A stretch of DNA of 64,000 bases from Paenibacillus cookii (GTDB lineage Bacteria; Bacillota; Bacilli; Paenibacillales; Paenibacillaceae). The DNA is taken from assembly GCF_018333375.1 (NCBI RefSeq), contig NZ_BORW01000016.1, forward strand, positions 44,952 to 108,951. Direction: 5' to 3'. Under the pieces are notes generated by a model that was given only the letters and a program-made list of their open reading frames with translations, made no database searches and was not told the DNA's origin. Shown here one piece after another: positions 60,632 to 64,000 of the stretch; position 1 is the first letter of the stretch, and each line of letters opens with the position of its first letter. A program made the position numbers and the translations under genes.

Positions 60632-63600
60632 TTGAGCCGACGGGGATTCAAAAAAGCAATCGGCATGATTCTGATTTTCTCCATGTTTTGTTCATTGGTG
60701 ATCGCTTTGCCGCCTGCGGCGAAGGCCGCCGGAACCACGTATTACGTGGATAGTTTGGGAGGGGATGACGGCAACAGCGGCACAAGCGAAAATTCCGCCT
60801 GGAAGTCGCTGGATAAAGTGAACGCAACGACCTTTGCCCCGGGCGACAAAATTTTGTTTAAAGCCGGGGGAAGCTGGAATGGAAGATTATGGCCTAAAGG
60901 CTCCGGGGAACATGGGAACCCGATCGTCATCGACATGTACGGCACCGGCAGCAAGCCGTTAATCGCCGGGGTGACGTCCGAACTGGAAGCCGTCTTTTTG
61001 AAAAATCAGCAGTATTGGGAAATCAACAACCTCGAGGTGACGAACAGCTCGCCGCTGCCTTTCGACAGGGATTGGCAGAACCCGCGGGGCCAGCGGAGAG
61101 GCGTCTATATTTTGAATGAGGAAGCAGGCATATTGAATCATATTCATATCAAAAATTTGAATATCCACGATGTGGACGGTTCTTATACGACCCGTTCCGG
61201 AGGAATTATCGTCGACTCGGTCGGATCGAACACCCCAAGTGCTTTTAACGATATTCTGATTGACGGCAACACGCTGACGGATGTGGACGCCTATGGCATA
61301 TACATCGGCTCCAACTGCATTTTGCGCTACGGCATGGGCGATTTATGGCCGTGGGTGCCGAAACCTTACGGACCGTGGACGCCTTCCACGAACGTCAAAA
61401 TATCCAACAACACCGTGCTCCGGGCGGCAACCGGCGGGATCGCATGGAACGTAACCGACGGGGCGGTCGTCGAGCGCAATACGGTAGGTCAAGCCACATA
61501 CCTGGCAACCAACGCCTCGATTTGGTGGGCTTATGCTGACAACAATCTCGTGCAATTCAACGAATCGTTCGCAAGCGTCAACGGCGCAGAGGACGGCCAC
61601 GGCTTCGACGTGGATGCGGGCAACATCGGTTCGTTGGTCCAATACAATTACAGCCACGACAACGCCGGCGGGTTCATGCTTTTTGTCAACGATACCTATT
61701 ACACCGTCAACACGATCGTGCGATACAACATCAGCCAAAATGACCGGAAAAGCATCTTCCGTTACAGCGGCTCGATCGATAACGTCTATAATTACAACAA
61801 TACGGTTTATGTAGGCCAAGCGTCCGGCAACCCGGTAATGAGCGATTATTTCACGAAAGCTTCGGGCACGCCGCGCAACATCAAAAATTATAACAACGTG
61901 TATTACAGCGTCGGCGACCGGGGCTGGGATTTGCGGGGCCAGACCTTCGACTACAACGCGTATTACGGAGGGAACACGTTAGTGCAGGCCGATGCGCATA
62001 AGGTGACCGCCGATCCGAAATTCGTCGACCCCGGAAGCGGTTCGATCGGCATGAATACCGTCGGCGGATACAAGCTGCAAGCCGGCTCCCCGTTGATTGG
62101 GGCGGGCATACGGATAAACGACAACGGAGGGCGGGACTATTTCGGCAATCCGCTATACAACGAGGCTCCCGACATCGGCGCGCACGAATATGAAGGCAGC
62201 GTGCCTCCGGCCGGCTCCATGCCGGACCCGATCGATATCGTACGGATCCGTCCGGTCAGCACGCCTGTGGATGATTTGGCGCCGCTGGCCGTCGCCAGCA
62301 CGTCGTTTCATTCTTCCCCTTCCGAGCCGATCGGCAGCATTAACGACAAATATTACGACACGGCTTGGAAATCCGAGGATTCGCCTGCGTTTCCGAACGA
62401 TATTACGCTGGATTTCGGCAATGAACCCGTTTCCGCCAACCAGTTGAAATTAAATACGAGAATGGGGAAAGAATCCGGGATCACGGATTTCGATCTGGAA
62501 TATCATAACGGCTCTTCCTGGGTTCCGATTCGAACGGGAGTTCACCTGACGTGGGATTCGACGACCGGCTATAATGAGATCAAATCCGTGGAGTTCCCAT
62601 TGACCCGTTTCTCTAAACTGAGATTGAAGGTCCATGACGGGAATCGGCAATCGGGACATCTTTCGCTGAACGAACTTGAATTATACAACAATCCTGATTT
62701 ATACAAAGACATGGTCACGACGAGTTTTCCGACAGGGGCCGGCGAAATTACGAACATCCTTGACGGCAATTTGAACTCGGCGTGGGGAAGCGCCACCAAT
62801 ATCAGCTTTCCGGGTTACATCACCCTGGATTACGGAGATCGACCGGTGCCCGTCAATAAAGTCACGTTGGTCACTTTTTTCGGCATCGGCCAAGGCATTA
62901 CCGATTTTGACGTGGAATATTATGACGGCAGCCGCTGGCTAACCGCGTTATCCGATGCTACCATCGAGTGGAAGCTGAACGACAGCACGAAAGAACGCCA
63001 AAGCGTTGCTTTTCCGACGGTAAACGCTTATAAACTTCGGTTGAAGGTGAACGATGGCAACCGGGTTTGGGGCAACATTGCGCTCAATGAGCTGATCGTA
63101 GAGCACATTCCTGAACATATTCCCGTCACGGGAATTTCGCTCGATCAGCCGCAGCTTGTGCTTAATCAGTCTTCCGATCGCCGTGTGGAACTGAAGGCAA
63201 CCGTTAAGCCGGAAAACGCGACCAATCCAAAGATCGCATGGAGCACAAGCGATGCCCGGGTGGCCACGGTGGACGATCAGGGAACGGTGACGGCGGCAGG
63301 AGAAGGAACGGCGGTAATCACCGCCCAAACGGATGACGGTCATTTTGAAGCTTCCAGCCGCATCACGGTCGATTGGACGGCACCGGAAATTACGATCCGT
63401 TCGGTAACGACTTCCGTATATAACACTGGCATGCTTCAACCGCAATTGGACATTTCGGACCGTCTGACCGGAGTCGACGAGGCGAAAACCGAAGTGCTGC
63501 TGGACGGTAACAAATTAGGGACATTAGACGGCGTACCTCTGTACTTGTTGGAGCCTGGAGATCATGTACTGACCGTTCAAGCCGCGGATTTGGCGGGGAA

Positions 63601-63847
63601 CGGGGCTGAAAAATCCGTCCGTTTTCAGGTGCTGACCAGTTATGAAACGCTTGGAGAACTGGTTCGGCATTTCACGGAACGCGGCTATATCGACAATCAA
63701 GGGATCGCGAACAGCCTGCTGAAAAAATTGCAAAAACGGAATGCAGGCAGCTTTATTCAAGAAGTGGAGGCCCAAAAGGGGAAGCACATCTCTGCCGAAG
63801 CCGCGGAGTTTTTGCAGCGGGACGCGGGGCGGCTGCTTAACCCGTAG
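60632..63847 (+). CDS. Secreted parallel-beta-helix protein with F5/8, Big2 and FIMAH-like domains
   Basis: 1071 residues from a TTG at 60632; GGAAAGG lies about 11 bases upstream and the resulting signal peptide (IGMILIFSMFCSLVIALPP) is correct. The open frame extends further to 60470, inside the PpiC gene, and is not used. Order: right-handed parallel beta-helix (residues about 35-535, start GTTYYVDSLGGDDGNSGTS), two discoidin-like modules (about 550-825), a Big2 Ig-like domain (VTGISLDQPQLVLNQSSDR), a further Ig-like region and a FIMAH-like C-terminus (LGELVRHFTERGYIDNQGIA). Parallel beta-helix proteins with such modules include pectate/alginate/heparin lyases and related hydrolases, but I do not see a definite catalytic residue set. 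Confidence 0.87.
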   Translation: MSRRGFKKAIGMILIFSMFCSLVIALPPAAKAAGTTYYVDSLGGDDGNSGTSENSAWKSLDKVNATTFAPGDKILFKAGGSWNGRLWPKGSGEHGNPIVIDMYGTGSKPLIAGVTSELEAVFLKNQQYWEINNLEVTNSSPLPFDRDWQNPRGQRRGVYILNEEAGILNHIHIKNLNIHDVDGSYTTRSGGIIVDSVGSNTPSAFNDILIDGNTLTDVDAYGIYIGSNCILRYGMGDLWPWVPKPYGPWTPSTNVKISNNTVLRAATGGIAWNVTDGAVVERNTVGQATYLATNASIWWAYADNNLVQFNESFASVNGAEDGHGFDVDAGNIGSLVQYNYSHDNAGGFMLFVNDTYYTVNTIVRYNISQNDRKSIFRYSGSIDNVYNYNNTVYVGQASGNPVMSDYFTKASGTPRNIKNYNNVYYSVGDRGWDLRGQTFDYNAYYGGNTLVQADAHKVTADPKFVDPGSGSIGMNTVGGYKLQAGSPLIGAGIRINDNGGRDYFGNPLYNEAPDIGAHEYEGSVPPAGSMPDPIDIVRIRPVSTPVDDLAPLAVASTSFHSSPSEPIGSINDKYYDTAWKSEDSPAFPNDITLDFGNEPVSANQLKLNTRMGKESGITDFDLEYHNGSSWVPIRTGVHLTWDSTTGYNEIKSVEFPLTRFSKLRLKVHDGNRQSGHLSLNELELYNNPDLYKDMVTTSFPTGAGEITNILDGNLNSAWGSATNISFPGYITLDYGDRPVPVNKVTLVTFFGIGQGITDFDVEYYDGSRWLTALSDATIEWKLNDSTKERQSVAFPTVNAYKLRLKVNDGNRVWGNIALNELIVEHIPEHIPVTGISLDQPQLVLNQSSDRRVELKATVKPENATNPKIAWSTSDARVATVDDQGTVTAAGEGTAVITAQTDDGHFEASSRITVDWTAPEITIRSVTTSVYNTGMLQPQLDISDRLTGVDEAKTEVLLDGNKLGTLDGVPLYLLEPGDHVLTVQAADLAGNGAEKSVRFQVLTSYETLGELVRHFTERGYIDNQGIANSLLKKLQKRNAGSFIQEVEAQKGKHISAEAAEFLQRDAGRLLNP

Positions 63848-63877
63848 CCATTTTAACAAGAGAAGATGAAACGAAGG

Positions 63878-64000
63878 GGCTGTCCAGAAAGTCAGTGAAA
63901 ACTGACTTCTGGTCCGCCCATTTTCGTTGAATGCAAAAAATAACACAAAAAAACCGTCTGATCTTGTAAAATGAAAGTTACCAGACAACCATTTTACAGA
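63878..64000 (+). mobile_element. Possible left end of an IS1182-like element
   Basis: GGGGCTGTCCAGAAAGTCAG at 63878 and an inner hairpin (CCAGAAAGTCAGT-GAAA-ACTGACTTCTGG) resemble the terminal repeat and leader of IS1182-family elements, followed by a short A/T-rich leader that runs off the window. No transposase is visible, so this rests on resemblance only. Confidence 0.4.

Noticed and set aside
1..64000. CRISPR arrays, phage modules, restriction-modification or toxin-antitoxin systems
   Set aside because: No regularly spaced repeats and no genes of these families were found on either strand.

Overview
The window looks like chromosomal DNA of a Paenibacillus-type Firmicute. The grounds are moderately high GC, strong AAGGAGG-like ribosome binding sites with frequent TTG and GTG starts, intrinsic terminators, a T-box leader in front of a tyrosyl-tRNA synthetase, YesM/YesN-type sensor and AraC-type response regulator pairs, and very large modular secreted carbohydrate-active proteins. 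No tRNA, rRNA or CRISPR array was seen. The first gene is cut by the left edge, and the right edge probably holds the end of an insertion sequence.

Layout. 0-8.7 kb: a truncated giant GH2 glycosidase with carbohydrate-binding modules, a membrane AraC regulator and a polysaccharide deacetylase. 8.7-13 kb: a divergent PocR-domain AraC regulator and a glycerol dehydrogenase / fused dihydroxyacetone kinase operon. 13.1-15.7 kb: an OmpR-type two-component system. 16-20.6 kb: an operon of amidase, SGNH lipoprotein, MBOAT acyltransferase, DHHW protein and DUF4358 lipoprotein, read as a polysaccharide or wall O-acylation machine. 20.9-25.4 kb: an ECF-like sigma factor and a run of VOC (glyoxalase-fold) genes, several visibly broken, then a catDE-like pair (DoxX plus catechol dioxygenase) whose first gene carries an apparent frameshift. 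25.5-29.3 kb: NIF3-like protein, GntR regulator and GH67 alpha-glucuronidase. 29.4-41.5 kb: serine hydrolase, ArsR/MFS divergon, oligoendopeptidase F, an MFS plus PhnP-like hydrolase pair, T-box-tyrS and an ankyrin protein. 41.7-46.1 kb: a GNAT remnant, a TetR/MFS/NmrA group with repeated dyad operators, a cluster of hairpins and a YdhK-like lipoprotein. 46.2-49.5 kb: an amino-acid permease, a small GNAT, a uronate-dehydrogenase-like SDR and a zinc-ribbon protein. 49.6-57.8 kb: a GH88 unsaturated glucuronyl hydrolase with a YesM/YesN pair and a complete sugar ABC importer. 57.8-64 kb: an NCS2 purine permease, a secreted PpiC-type isomerase and a 1071-residue parallel-beta-helix protein.

Functional theme. 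The carbohydrate genes point to plant or microbial acidic polysaccharides: GH67 releases methylglucuronic acid from xylan oligomers, GH88 removes unsaturated uronic acid left by lyases, the uronate-dehydrogenase-like enzyme would oxidise free uronic acid, and the beta-helix protein may be the lyase or a related depolymerase. The best new regulatory observation is that the GH88, permease and binding-protein genes each have a promoter with the same geometry: a GTCAAAA element, a second copy or weaker match 22 bp on, and a -10 box exactly 58 bp after the first. This is most simply the target of the AraC-type response regulator encoded between them. Other sequence-visible oddities are an in-frame TAA in a VOC gene, a one-base A-tract shortening at the start of the catD-like gene, and five similar TetR-type dyads around one efflux locus.
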